Shown one piece after another: positions 9,169 to 17,439 of a DNA stretch of 64,000 nucleotides. A program made the translations under genes and the position numbers. Under the pieces are notes generated by a model. The model was not told the DNA's origin and ran no database searches. It worked only from the letters and a program-made list of their open reading frames with translations. Origin of the DNA: an uncultured bacterium (GTDB lineage: Bacteria > Atribacterota > Atribacteria > Atribacterales > Caldatribacteriaceae); assembly GCA_937139415.1 (NCBI GenBank), contig CAKZPS010000006.1, positions 1-64,000 on the forward strand, read 5' to 3'. Each line of letters opens with the position of its first letter. The first letter of the stretch is position 1.

Positions 9169-10265
9169 AAACGGCAAAGAGGAGATTATTTGATTTTCTT
9201 CGTCTCGAGCTCTCTTCCCAATCTCATCCCTTTTCGAGCTTCCTCTTTTCCTGTTTTTCGGTAGCACTTGCCCTCCTCTGTGCGAGTGTAATCTTTTTGC
9301 TCTACCGCATTTCTCCCTTGGTCGCCTACACCGTCTTTTTTCGGGGAGCCTTCGGGAGTTGGTACGCCATTTCCGAAACCCTGAAACGGACTATTCCCCT
9401 TCTTCTCGTAGGTTCGGGTTTAGCTTTGGCTTTTCGGGCACAGGTTCTCAATATTGGAGCAGAGGGGCAAATTCTTTTCGGGGCGGTAGCCGCGACTTGG
9501 GTGGCGCTCTTTCTCTCTCCTCCAGCCGGAGTGACTCTTCTTGTCATGTTCCTCTTAGGATTTCTCGCGGGAGCCGGATGGGCTTTGATTCCGGCTTTTT
9601 TAAAGACCCGTTTTGCGGTGAATGAAGTACTGTCGAGCCTCATGCTCAATTATGTGGCTTTCAATGTGGTACTCTACCTCATCGCCGGTCCTTGGAAAGG
9701 AAAGAGCGTGCGGGGTTTTACCTATACCGATACCTTTCCCGAATCGGCATGGCTTGGAACTTTGGGAATGACCAAGGTTCCTTATTTTACCTTGTTCTCC
9801 GGCATCGTCGTGGCGATATTGGGGTATTACTTTTTGAAGAAAACCGCGTGGGGTTTTGAATTGCGCATTGTGGGGAATAGTCCCGATACGGCGAGACTCC
9901 TCGGGATTTCCGAAGAGAGGGTTATTTTTCTCACCATGATGCTCTCTGGAGGATTGGCGGGATTCGCCGGAGTGGGAGAAGTAGCGGGCATTCATCATCT
10001 TCTGCGCCATCCTTCCCATATCTCCTTAGGATATGGGTATACGGCAATTATCGTGGCCTGGTTAGCCCGGGCTAATCCCTTGGCCACCCTGCTTACCGCC
10101 TTTCTCTTGGGAGCGCTCATTTCGGGGGGTGATGCCCTTCGCGTGTCTTTGGGCATCCCTTTTCAAGTGGTCTCCGTGTTCAATGGTCTCATCTTGTTTT
10201 TTCTCATTGCCACCGAACGATTCGGTCATTATCGGGTTTCCGTGAGGAGAAAGGTGAAAGGTTGA
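9165..10265 (+). CDS. ABC transporter permease, BMP/nucleoside type, first subunit (ATA start proposed)
   Basis: A membrane subunit of the YufP/BPD_transp_2 family, forming the channel with the next gene. Motifs include LNIGAEGQILFGA and TRFAVNEVLSSLMLNY, both typical of the family. The first ordinary start codon in frame is a TTG at 9297, which would delete the first membrane helix. The frame is clearly coding upstream (LFDFLRLELSSQ, then a hydrophobic helix). An ATA at 9165 overlaps the ATPase stop as ATAG, with GGGGGTG at 9151-9157 seven bases ahead. It gives 366 residues, the usual family length. This is the second permease here lacking a canonical start. Confidence 0.85.
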   Translation: METAKRRLFDFLRLELSSQSHPFSSFLFSCFSVALALLCASVIFLLYRISPLVAYTVFFRGAFGSWYAISETLKRTIPLLLVGSGLALAFRAQVLNIGAEGQILFGAVAATWVALFLSPPAGVTLLVMFLLGFLAGAGWALIPAFLKTRFAVNEVLSSLMLNYVAFNVVLYLIAGPWKGKSVRGFTYTDTFPESAWLGTLGMTKVPYFTLFSGIVVAILGYYFLKKTAWGFELRIVGNSPDTARLLGISEERVIFLTMMLSGGLAGFAGVGEVAGIHHLLRHPSHISLGYGYTAIIVAWLARANPLATLLTAFLLGALISGGDALRVSLGIPFQVVSVFNGLILFFLIATERFGHYRVSVRRKVKG

Positions 10266-10266
10266 A

Positions 10267-11196
10267 ATGATGGGGGAAATCATTTTGAGCACCATGAATC
10301 GATCTCTCGTTTACGCCGCACCTCTCCTTCTTGCTACCTTGGGGGAAATCTACGCCGAACGAGCAGGTGTTCTCAACTTGGGGGTTGAAGGAATGATGAT
10401 GGTGGGTGCTCTGAGTGGTTTTATCGCCGCTTATAGCACGGCCAATCCTTGGTTCGGGGTTCTCGTGGGTGGGGTGGTGGGAGGTCTTTTCTCTCTCATC
10501 CATGCCTTTGCCAGTGTGACCCTGCGGGCCAATCAAACCGTATCGGGATTAGCCCTCACCCTTCTTGGGACTGGTCTTGCCGGAACCTTGGGAAGGGGAT
10601 GGGAAGGCAAAATGTTAGCCGTGCCGATTCGCTCTCTTCCCGAAGAAGTTTTTCGCTCTTGTCCTGGGGTAGTAAGAATGCTCTTTAAGGATACCAACGT
10701 TTTGGCTCTCTTGGGCGTGGTATTCGCCGTTACGCTTTGGTTTTTTCTCTTTAAAACTCGCCCCGGTTTGTGGTTGCGTTCTTGTGGTGAGAACCCTGCG
10801 GCCAGTGATGCCTTGGGGGTTAACGTATGGGCGGTACGCTATGGGGCAATATTTTTTGGAGGAATTATGGCGGGTTTGGGCGGTGCCTACATTGCCATTG
10901 CCTATCGTCCTTCCTGGTCTTCGGGAATGACCCAAGGGATGGGGTGGCTGGCGGTTGCCTTGACTATTTTCTCCTTTTGGAATCCGCTCTACGCTTTGGT
11001 TGGGGCGTATCTCTTTGGAGCATTGTTCCACCTTGCTTTTCGTTTGCAAGTGTGGATTGCACCTGAAATATTGAATTCTTTGCCGTATCTTTTCCCGGTC
11101 ATTGCTTTGGTTTTCGTCTCGCGTTTTGCCTTTCGCAAGAAGATTGGTGTTCCAGCAGGCTTAGGAAAACCCTATGAACGAGGAACTTCAGAGTAA
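10267..11196 (+). CDS. ABC transporter permease, BMP/nucleoside type, second subunit
   Basis: A second BPD_transp_2 permease (YufQ-like), 309 residues and almost entirely hydrophobic, with the family signature ERAGVLNLGVEGMMMVGAL near the N-terminus and ASDALGVNVWAVRYGAI in the middle. It starts two bases after the stop of the first permease, with GAGGAGAAAGG upstream, so the two are co-translated. Together with the ATPase it forms an importer probably specific for nucleosides or another ribose-containing compound. Transketolase follows within 50 bases. Confidence 0.9.
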   Translation: MMGEIILSTMNRSLVYAAPLLLATLGEIYAERAGVLNLGVEGMMMVGALSGFIAAYSTANPWFGVLVGGVVGGLFSLIHAFASVTLRANQTVSGLALTLLGTGLAGTLGRGWEGKMLAVPIRSLPEEVFRSCPGVVRMLFKDTNVLALLGVVFAVTLWFFLFKTRPGLWLRSCGENPAASDALGVNVWAVRYGAIFFGGIMAGLGGAYIAIAYRPSWSSGMTQGMGWLAVALTIFSFWNPLYALVGAYLFGALFHLAFRLQVWIAPEILNSLPYLFPVIALVFVSRFAFRKKIGVPAGLGKPYERGTSE

Positions 11197-11228
11197 AATG
11201 GTAGAGTAAAATGGTAGAGAAAATGGAA
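11190..11228. repeat. Short tandem repeat before transketolase
   Basis: The 13-mer AGAGTAAAATGGT occurs twice in tandem and is followed by a partial third copy (AGAGAAAATGG). The array contains repeated ATG triplets none of which opens a useful frame. It may be replication slippage. Confidence 0.5.
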
Positions 11229-11244
11229 AAGAGAGGTGGATAAA

Positions 11245-13296
11245 GTGGAGGGAAGCATGGAACAGTTAGCGGTTACCACGATTCGGATGTTGGCCTTAGA
11301 TACGGTGCAAAAGGCAAAATCTGGACACCCCGGTTTACCCTTGGGTGCCGCACCGATTGGATATGTTCTCTTCCGAAACGTTCTCAAGCATAATCCCAAA
11401 AATCCACAGTGGTTCAATCGGGACCGTTTCATTCTCTCGGCAGGTCATGGATCAGCGCTCCTCTATGCGCTCCTCTATTTGAGTGGATATGAAGGGATCA
11501 GTTTGGAGGAGCTCAAGAATTTCCGACAGTGGGGGAGTCATACCCCTGGTCACCCTGAGCGCTGTATTACCTGTGGGATCGAGACCACTACCGGTCCCCT
11601 CGGACAGGGTTTTGCCACCGGTGTGGGGATGGCCATGGCCGAAGCTCATCTTGCAGCTCGTTTCAATCGTCCCGGTTTTCCGATTATCGACCACTATACC
11701 TATGCTCTGGTGAGCGATGGAGACTTGATGGAGGGCGTGGCGCAAGAGGCTGCTTCCTTAGCCGGACACCTGCGCCTGGGGAAGTTGATTTATCTCTTTG
11801 ATAATAATCGGATCAGTCTTTCGGGCGAGACGGCATTGTGTTTCACCGAGAATATCCGGGGACATTTTGTATCTTACGGGTGGCAAGTGCTCGAGGTAGA
11901 AGATGGGAATGATCCTCTGGCCATCGCGCAGGCGGTAAGAGAGGCGCAAAAAGACCGAGAACGTCCTTCACTCATTATGGTGACGAGTCATATTGGATAT
12001 GGAAGTCCCAAGCAAGACACCTTTGAAGTGCACGGCTCTCCCCTCAAGCCGGAGGAAGTGGTAGAGACCAAAAAATTCTTTGGTTGGCCTCTCGATCAAG
12101 ATTTTTACGTTCCTGAGGAAGTGTTGCACCATATGCGGGCCGTCATTGGGGAAGGGGAAAGACAAGAGAAAGAGTGGCAAACCCTTTTTGAAGCCTATGC
12201 TCGGGAATATCCCGATTTGGCGGAAGAACTGCGAATGCTCATGGAAGGGAGACTCCCCGAGGGGTGGGATAAGAAATTGCCCACTTTCGAGGTAACCGCG
12301 GGTGGTATAGCCACTCGGTCTGCGGGAGGTAAGGTGCTCAACGCCCTGGCTGAGGTCATCCCCAATCTCATCGGTGGTTCGGCAGATCTCGACCCTTCTA
12401 CGAGTACGGTACTCAAGGGGAGGGGAAGTTTTCAGGCACCGGGGGTATGTCGACCTGGTACGCAGGGATTGATTGACGGTCCTTTGGGGTACGAAGGTCG
12501 CAACATTGCTTTTGGGGTGCGGGAACACGCTATGGGAGCGATTCTCAATGGTATGGCCGTTCATGGTGGACTCATCCCCTTTGGAGCTACCTTCTTCGTC
12601 TTTTCCGATTACATGAGGCCGGCGGTACGGGTTGCCGCGCTTTCCCATTGTAAGGTGATTTATGTGTGGACCCACGATTCGGTAGGAGTGGGGGAAGATG
12701 GGCCGACGCATCAGCCGGTGGAGCATCTCATGAGTCTTCGGGTGATTCCTAACCTTGTGTCTCTCCGCCCGGCCGATGCCAATGAAACCCGAGAGGCATG
12801 GAAAGTAGCTATTGAAAGAAAAAATGGTCCGGTGGCACTGGTTCTCACTCGACAGAATGTTCCCATTTTGGATCAAGAGAAGTACGGGAAGGCCGAGGGG
12901 GTGCGGAGAGGAGCATATATTCTCGCCGAAGCTCCCCACGGGAAACCGGAGATTGTTTTCCTTGCTTCAGGTTCGGAGGTCCATATCGCCTTGGAAGCCT
13001 ATGAAAAGCTCATTCAAGAGGGAGTGGAAGTGCGCGTGGTGAGCATGCCCTCTTTTGAGCTCTTCGAGGCTCAACCAGAGTCCTATCGCCGTGAGGTTTT
13101 GCCTCCTGAAGTGAAGAAGCGGATTGCCATCGAGGCAGGAGCTACGCTGGGATGGTATAAATACGTCGGTTTTGAGGGTAAGGTCATCGGTATCGATCGT
13201 TTCGGTGCTTCGGCGCCGGGGAAAGTGGTTTTAGAGAAGCTCGGGATAAGCGTGCTCCATCTTTTAGAAGAGGCTCGGGCTATGCTTGCCCGTTGA
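11245..13296 (+). CDS. tkt: Transketolase
   Basis: A thiamine-diphosphate enzyme that moves two-carbon units between sugar phosphates in the non-oxidative pentose phosphate pathway. The product has 683 residues, the full bacterial length. Landmarks in order are SGHPG near the start, the cofactor motif [23 protein letters not shown], and [20 protein letters not shown] in the pyrimidine-binding domain. I favour GTG 11245 because GAGGTGG ends five bases ahead; ATG 11257 with GGAGGGA is nearly as good. Placement behind a nucleoside-type importer suggests use of imported ribose units, which is an inference. Confidence 0.95.
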   Translation: MEGSMEQLAVTTIRMLALDTVQKAKSGHPGLPLGAAPIGYVLFRNVLKHNPKNPQWFNRDRFILSAGHGSALLYALLYLSGYEGISLEELKNFRQWGSHTPGHPERCITCGIETTTGPLGQGFATGVGMAMAEAHLAARFNRPGFPIIDHYTYALVSDGDLMEGVAQEAASLAGHLRLGKLIYLFDNNRISLSGETALCFTENIRGHFVSYGWQVLEVEDGNDPLAIAQAVREAQKDRERPSLIMVTSHIGYGSPKQDTFEVHGSPLKPEEVVETKKFFGWPLDQDFYVPEEVLHHMRAVIGEGERQEKEWQTLFEAYAREYPDLAEELRMLMEGRLPEGWDKKLPTFEVTAGGIATRSAGGKVLNALAEVIPNLIGGSADLDPSTSTVLKGRGSFQAPGVCRPGTQGLIDGPLGYEGRNIAFGVREHAMGAILNGMAVHGGLIPFGATFFVFSDYMRPAVRVAALSHCKVIYVWTHDSVGVGEDGPTHQPVEHLMSLRVIPNLVSLRPADANETREAWKVAIERKNGPVALVLTRQNVPILDQEKYGKAEGVRRGAYILAEAPHGKPEIVFLASGSEVHIALEAYEKLIQEGVEVRVVSMPSFELFEAQPESYRREVLPPEVKKRIAIEAGATLGWYKYVGFEGKVIGIDRFGASAPGKVVLEKLGISVLHLLEEARAMLAR

Positions 13297-13315
13297 GGGG
13301 CACTCCGGGTGCCCC
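13297..13315 (+). terminator. Stem-loop directly after transketolase
   Basis: GGGGCAC (13297-13303) and GTGCCCC (13309-13315) form a 7-bp stem with a TCCGG loop immediately after the transketolase stop. Only TT follows, so it is weak as a terminator and more likely slows or partly ends transcription before the SGNH gene. Confidence 0.5.
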
Positions 13316-13334
13316 TTCCCGGGAGGGATGAAGA

Positions 13335-13973
13335 ATGGAAGAGAAGGTTATCCTCTGCTTTGGTGATTCGCTCACTTGGGGATTCGATCCCCGGACTTAT
13401 GATCGGTATCCACGTGGGAAACGATGGACCTATCTCTTGGAGCAGGAATTGGGAAGGGGTTATCAGGTGATCGAAGAGGGTTTGAACGGGAGGACTTCCG
13501 GTTTTGATGACCCCATTGAGGGGGATAAAAACGGTCGCCGCCATCTCCCCATGCTCCTTGATACCCATCGCCCGATTGACTTAGTGGTGATCATGCTGGG
13601 AACCAATGATCTCAAGAGGCGTTTCGGATTGACTGCGGCAGAGATTGCCCAAAGCGTGGGAGTTTTAGTGGATATAGTAAAGAAGAGTAGAGTGAGTCAT
13701 GGGGAAAGTGCTCCGCAAGTTTTGCTCGTTGCTCCTCCACCCCTTGCTCCCCTTACCGAGTTATCGGAAGTGTGGGGTTTTAGAGAAGGGGTAGAAAAAT
13801 CGAGACAGCTTGCCGAATACTATGCAGTTACCGCCCGCTTCTATGGATGTCATTTTCTTGATGCCGGAAAGGTAGTGACCACAAGCTCCATTGACGGGGT
13901 ACACTGGGAAGAGGAAGAGAATGCCAAATTTGCCTATGCCTTAGCGCAAGAGATCCTCAGGATTTTGCGCTGA
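13335..13973 (+). CDS. SGNH/GDSL-family hydrolase (esterase)
   Basis: A small cytoplasmic serine esterase of the SGNH fold, 212 residues, with no signal peptide. Block I is CFGDSLTWGF with the nucleophile at Ser12. The glycine block is EGLNGRTS, the Asn block is MLGTND, and the Asp/His pair is DGVHW near the C-terminus. Relatives include arylesterases and carbohydrate acetyl esterases, so removal of acetyl groups from sugars is possible, but the substrate is not evident. It follows transketolase after a stem-loop and overlaps the next, convergent gene by 17 bases. Confidence 0.88.
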   Translation: MEEKVILCFGDSLTWGFDPRTYDRYPRGKRWTYLLEQELGRGYQVIEEGLNGRTSGFDDPIEGDKNGRRHLPMLLDTHRPIDLVVIMLGTNDLKRRFGLTAAEIAQSVGVLVDIVKKSRVSHGESAPQVLLVAPPPLAPLTELSEVWGFREGVEKSRQLAEYYAVTARFYGCHFLDAGKVVTTSSIDGVHWEEEENAKFAYALAQEILRILR

Positions 13974-15261
13974 AGCGTTCGATTTCTTGGTGGGTAATTT
14001 CGCAAAAACGAGTGGCATTGGCAGGATTACCGCCTAAGGTGTGGTTATCTTTCATGATTATTTCTACCACGCATCCGCGGGTTACTTCCAAATCGTAACG
14101 GATGACTTGGCGGAGAAATTCTTCGTCGAGATGGGGGAGGGCGAGATAAGCAGGATGAGGCTTGAGGGAGAGAATGTATTTATCCTCTAAGTGTTGGGCT
14201 ATTTTCTCTCGGTCTGCCCAAGGGGAGACAGAGATACGTCGGAGACGGGGAAAGTTTTTTACCACCTCCCAGCGTTTATCAAGGGGCTCACAGCATCCGT
14301 AACAGTTGAGACCGAAGCGTTCTAAGAGAGGATACTGATAGGGGAACACGAATTCGGCAAAGGCTTGCGGAGAGAGCCCGATGGTTTCTTGGCTTTCCGC
14401 AAATCCCCACATGTCTTGGGTGCGAACGTGAACGCCGTCAAAGTCGGGAGCGGGGAGTTCGTCAGTGTATCCAGATCCTCCTGAGCCTACGTAGGTATTG
14501 TCGTTATTGAGAGTGAGAAAACCGTTTTGTTCGAGAAAGTCGAGTTTCTCGAGATGTCCATCACGGAGGAAAGCCATGAGGCGATGGAGCTCTTGAGGGT
14601 GATCGTAAACATCGTACATGATTTGCTCTAATCCCCGAAGATTCACCAGTGTCCAGGTCATCCCCAGAGACCAAAAGAACTGGCCCTTCACCCGTACGGT
14701 CAAGAGATCGGTAAAAATCTCTTGGGCGATTTCGAGGAGGTGGTGAGTTTTCTCAACCTCAACCATGATTTGGGGGAAATGGAGTTTATCAAGATCGCGA
14801 TAATCCTTGAGCGGCGCTTCCCAGCGGTAGGACTATCCCTTTTTACCACCAATTTTCCTCTCCCTCATGCCCCAATCGCTTTCTCGATAGAGGTATGGAA
14901 GATCGAAGTACGGCTCGATCACCTTATCGTCATGCATGGATTCTCCCCAGAAGATTTCTTTGCGAAGTTTCATTTCCCATTCTCGGGCCAAAAGTCCTTG
15001 ACAACGCAGGGTTTCAGGGGGAATAATTTCATTCCATCCCTTTTCCGGGTCACAGAAAACGATTGGCCGAATGGGGCGAAGGGCATTGACTGCATACCAC
15101 AGCTTTCGTTTTTCTTCTTGCTCTTTCCAGGATGCTATTTCTCTCAGTCGTTCTGCCAGGGTACGCAAAATGGTAACCTCGTGAGGGGAAATTTGAAGAG
15201 GATACTGGAGAAGCTTTTCTCCCTCCATCACCGCACGAGCTTGGTCACTCAGGTGAGTCAT
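13957..15261 (-). pseudogene. Uroporphyrinogen-decarboxylase-like protein interrupted by an in-frame TAG
   Basis: Read on the minus strand, one frame runs from the ATG at 15261 (GGAGGAGG seven bases upstream) to the stop at 13957, broken by a single TAG at 14835-14833. Both halves belong to one roughly 434-residue protein of the UroD/cobalamin-methyltransferase fold: the codons after the TAG read SYRWEAPLKDYRDLDKLHFP, continuing the N-terminal part without any frame change. The C-terminal half has CYGCCEPLD, a cysteine motif where related methyltransferases bind zinc. TAG is an ordinary stop in many genes here, so a nonsense mutation, a base error or readthrough are more likely than pyrrolysine. 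Its 3' end overlaps the convergent SGNH gene. Confidence 0.8.
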
Positions 15262-15290
15262 GTCTTTTCCTCCTCCTTTCCCTCACAAAG

Positions 15291-15299
15291 AGTATACCA
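15291..15299 (-). promoter_or_regulatory. Possible extended -10 promoter of the UroD-like gene
   Basis: On the minus strand TGGTATACT is an extended -10 element (TG-N-TATACT). It lies about 30 bases upstream of the start codon at 15261. I see no good -35, which extended -10 promoters can lack. It sits between the upstream palindromic terminator and the gene. Confidence 0.4.
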
Positions 15300-15314
15300 G
15301 AAGGAGAGCCAAGA

Positions 15315-15350
15315 AAGCGAGAAAGGGTGGGTACCCACCCTTTCTCGCTT
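15315..15350 (-). terminator. Perfect 36-nt palindrome, likely terminator of the metallophosphoesterase
   Basis: Positions 15315-15332 and 15333-15350 are exact inverted copies (arm AAGCGAGAAAGGGTGGGT). This gives a 16-bp stem with a GTAC loop, the strongest hairpin in the window. On the minus strand it lies 31 bases after the metallophosphoesterase stop and is followed by TTCTTGGCTC, only moderately U-rich. Confidence 0.7.
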
Positions 15351-15381
15351 AGGAGGAATTCGGTAGGGAAATTCCTCGATT

Positions 15382-16431
15382 TTATTTTTGGAAACGGAGA
15401 AGCGCCGAGAAAGTTTTGAACTCTCTTTGTTCCTGATAGGCAAGGACTTGTTCATTCCCCTCTTCTCCTTCAGGAGTACCTTCCGGTCTCCAAAAAGGAT
15501 CGGCGAGCATGGTTTGCCGGGCAGTTTCCCACAACTCTGGTGCAACTTCAAGGTACTTCACTTCATAACTGAATTGGGAAGGAGTGAGAGTGTAGATGGT
15601 GTATCCCATGGGATAAGTGAGGGTGGAAATGTGTTCGATGTACCAGATACCATTCTTTTCTTTCGGTACGGTGCTCACATGGCGGTGACCACACAAGTAC
15701 AGAGAGACCTGAGGATATTTCTCGAGGAGGGCAATCACCTCTTCGGCATTTTCCAAATAGAAGTTTTTCCATGCTTCTTTTTGTTCCTTCTCATGGAAGG
15801 GAACTAAGAGATGATGTCCCATAACGATGGTGAGTTTATCCTGATTGAGGTAGAGATCTTGGTCTAACCAGCGGAGTTGGGCAGGGGAAACTCTACCACC
15901 CCAGGTGCCAACTTTGGTAGTATCTAAAACCACCAAATGCAAACCGGACACGGGGTCAGTGCTGTAATATCCCCGGGATCCTTGGAAGCCGAACCCTTGC
16001 AAAGCCCAAGTTACCGTGTGTTTGGATCCTCCGACTAAGGAAGCAAGAGACGGTTCCTTATCTTTTCCAGGGATGGGGCTCACTTCATGGTTGCCCAGGG
16101 CACAGTATACCGGCACGCGGATTTCTTGGAGCATCTCGGCGAGCTTATCGATGTTCCACGGCTCGACGTCTTTGGTAAGGTCTCCAGCGATGAGGACGAA
16201 ATCAAGGCCAGGAATGGCATTAACCTCCTCGATGGCTTTTTGGAAGAGAATAACTGAGGAATCCTCCATTTTCACGTTGTCTTGAGTGTTTTGGGCAGGC
16301 ATACTCACGTGCGGGTCGGTGAGAACCGCAAACCTTATTTCTTTAAAAGCCCAGACGCTACCGCTCAGGAACAGGACCACAGTGACGAGCATGATTACCC
16401 AGGTATACATCCTTCCTATACTCGCGTTCAT
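15382..16431 (-). CDS. Secreted calcineurin-like metallophosphoesterase
   Basis: An exported hydrolase with a di-metal centre. The start ATG at 16431 has GGAGG nine bases upstream. Residues 1-28 form a signal peptide ending VWA. Metal-binding motifs appear in the standard order: DPH, GDLTKD, GNHE, MGHH and GHRH. The product is 349 residues, with a short C-terminal region beyond the catalytic domain. Substrate cannot be told; family members act on phosphodiesters, nucleotides or phosphoproteins. It is a single-gene unit followed by a strong palindromic terminator. Confidence 0.9.
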   Translation of the reverse strand: MNASIGRMYTWVIMLVTVVLFLSGSVWAFKEIRFAVLTDPHVSMPAQNTQDNVKMEDSSVILFQKAIEEVNAIPGLDFVLIAGDLTKDVEPWNIDKLAEMLQEIRVPVYCALGNHEVSPIPGKDKEPSLASLVGGSKHTVTWALQGFGFQGSRGYYSTDPVSGLHLVVLDTTKVGTWGGRVSPAQLRWLDQDLYLNQDKLTIVMGHHLLVPFHEKEQKEAWKNFYLENAEEVIALLEKYPQVSLYLCGHRHVSTVPKEKNGIWYIEHISTLTYPMGYTIYTLTPSQFSYEVKYLEVAPELWETARQTMLADPFWRPEGTPEGEEGNEQVLAYQEQREFKTFSALLRFQK

Positions 16432-16529
16432 CTCTACTAACCTCCTTGAGAGAAAAGTTATTCTCATCCTAAACGGAAAAGATGAAGGGAGTGTGAAGAG
16501 AGTCTTAAAGAAAGTAAATCTTTAGCAGG

Positions 16530-16557
16530 TGGACATGTTCCCTCCTTCGTCTATAAT
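16530..16557 (+). promoter_or_regulatory. Sigma70-type promoter of the damaged membrane-protein gene
   Basis: TGGACA at 16530-16535 and a perfect TATAAT at 16552-16557 are spaced 16 bp apart. The predicted start lies about 25 bases before the ATG at 16589. Confidence 0.6.
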
Positions 16558-16588
16558 ATCCGCAGTACGCAAGAAGAGGTAAGGCGGG

Positions 16589-17388
16589 ATGAATCGAAGG
16601 GAAAGGTTGCATGCCTCTTGGGAACGGCTCATCACTCGATGGTGGTTCTATTTGCTCATCGTTCTTCTCCAAATAATTCCGCCCTACGCATAGCGAGGAA
16701 TCACCTCTTCTCAAGAGGTGACTGATTTAGTACAGGCTATCCTCGCCCAACCACTCATTTTTTCTTGGGTTTGGGGATATCCTCTCTTCAAAATCATTCC
16801 CTTGTGCTTTTTGTTTCCGTTCTCCTCCGAGGAAAAGTGATGGGACGATTTTTCGCTCTCTTTGTGGCTTTCCATTATTTCCTTTTGGCGGGAAGACAGA
16901 ATGTAGCCTTTACCTCTCGCTATGGTTGGGGAGCGATCCTCAAAAACGTCATCGCCATTAGTTTGGTGGGTTTTACCTGGCTTGAGGAAGCGGTGGTGGG
17001 TAAGAACCAATTGGTGCTTGAAAAGATGGCCTGGAGAAAAAGTCGCCTCTTTCTACCTGCTCTCTTTGCCTTTTGGTTTCCCATTGATATAGGGTCTTTC
17101 CGACCGAATTTTCACCTTGGTGGGTTTTTCGGTAACTTTGCCGGTTTCACCTTCTGTGTGATGACTCCTCTCTACCTTTTGGTTCTCCTCCTCTCTTACC
17201 CCTGGGTCAATGTGGTGACTATGAGGGTGGTCAGTCTCGTAGGATTGATTATCGGCTCTTATAATCTCTTTTTGAACTTCTTTCTTGACTTGGAACGCTT
17301 GTGGTGGAAAGGGATTGTGCATCTTCCTCTTTTCTTTTTCTCTCTCTATGCTTTTCTCCTTTCCCTCAAGGTCGTTGAGAAACGATAA
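16589..17388 (+). pseudogene. Integral membrane protein gene with a nonsense codon and a frameshift
   Basis: The gene has a promoter, a ribosome site (AGAGGTAAGG) and an ATG at 16589. It reads MNRRERLHASWERLITRWWF and then a membrane helix, but meets TAG at 16691-16693 after 34 codons. The same frame then continues sensibly (ITSSQEVTDLVQAILAQP) until about 16808, where coding switches frame at a run of five T. The rest, from LRGKVMGRFFALFVAFHY to the TAA at 17386-17388, is a helix-rich membrane protein. One extra T would restore that junction. Function is not recognised. Two separate lesions favour a true pseudogene over a single read error. Confidence 0.7.
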
Positions 17389-17394
17389 CGTTTC
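17379..17394. repeat. Short inverted repeat ahead of the BMP binding-protein gene
   Basis: GAAACG and CGTTTC flank ATAA, overlapping the end of the damaged membrane-protein gene. It lies 15 bases upstream of a TATAAT (17409-17414) and could be an operator. No good -35 is present at 17-bp spacing. Confidence 0.3.
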
Positions 17395-17439
17395 CTCTAC
17401 AATGTGATTATAATTTTACTTTTATATGGGGGTGATTCG

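Noticed and set aside
13520-13537. Fourth copy of the TGGCA-N5-TTTTATC element on the minus strand inside the SGNH gene
   Set aside because: One of the fixed bases differs, it is antisense inside a coding region, and no minus-strand gene starts near it.
14833-14835. Pyrrolysine encoded by the TAG in the UroD-like gene
   Set aside because: TAG terminates many intact genes in the window (FliP, FliQ, MotB, CheB, CheR, FlgE, rpoN), the family is not a known pyrrolysine carrier, and no pyl gene is seen.
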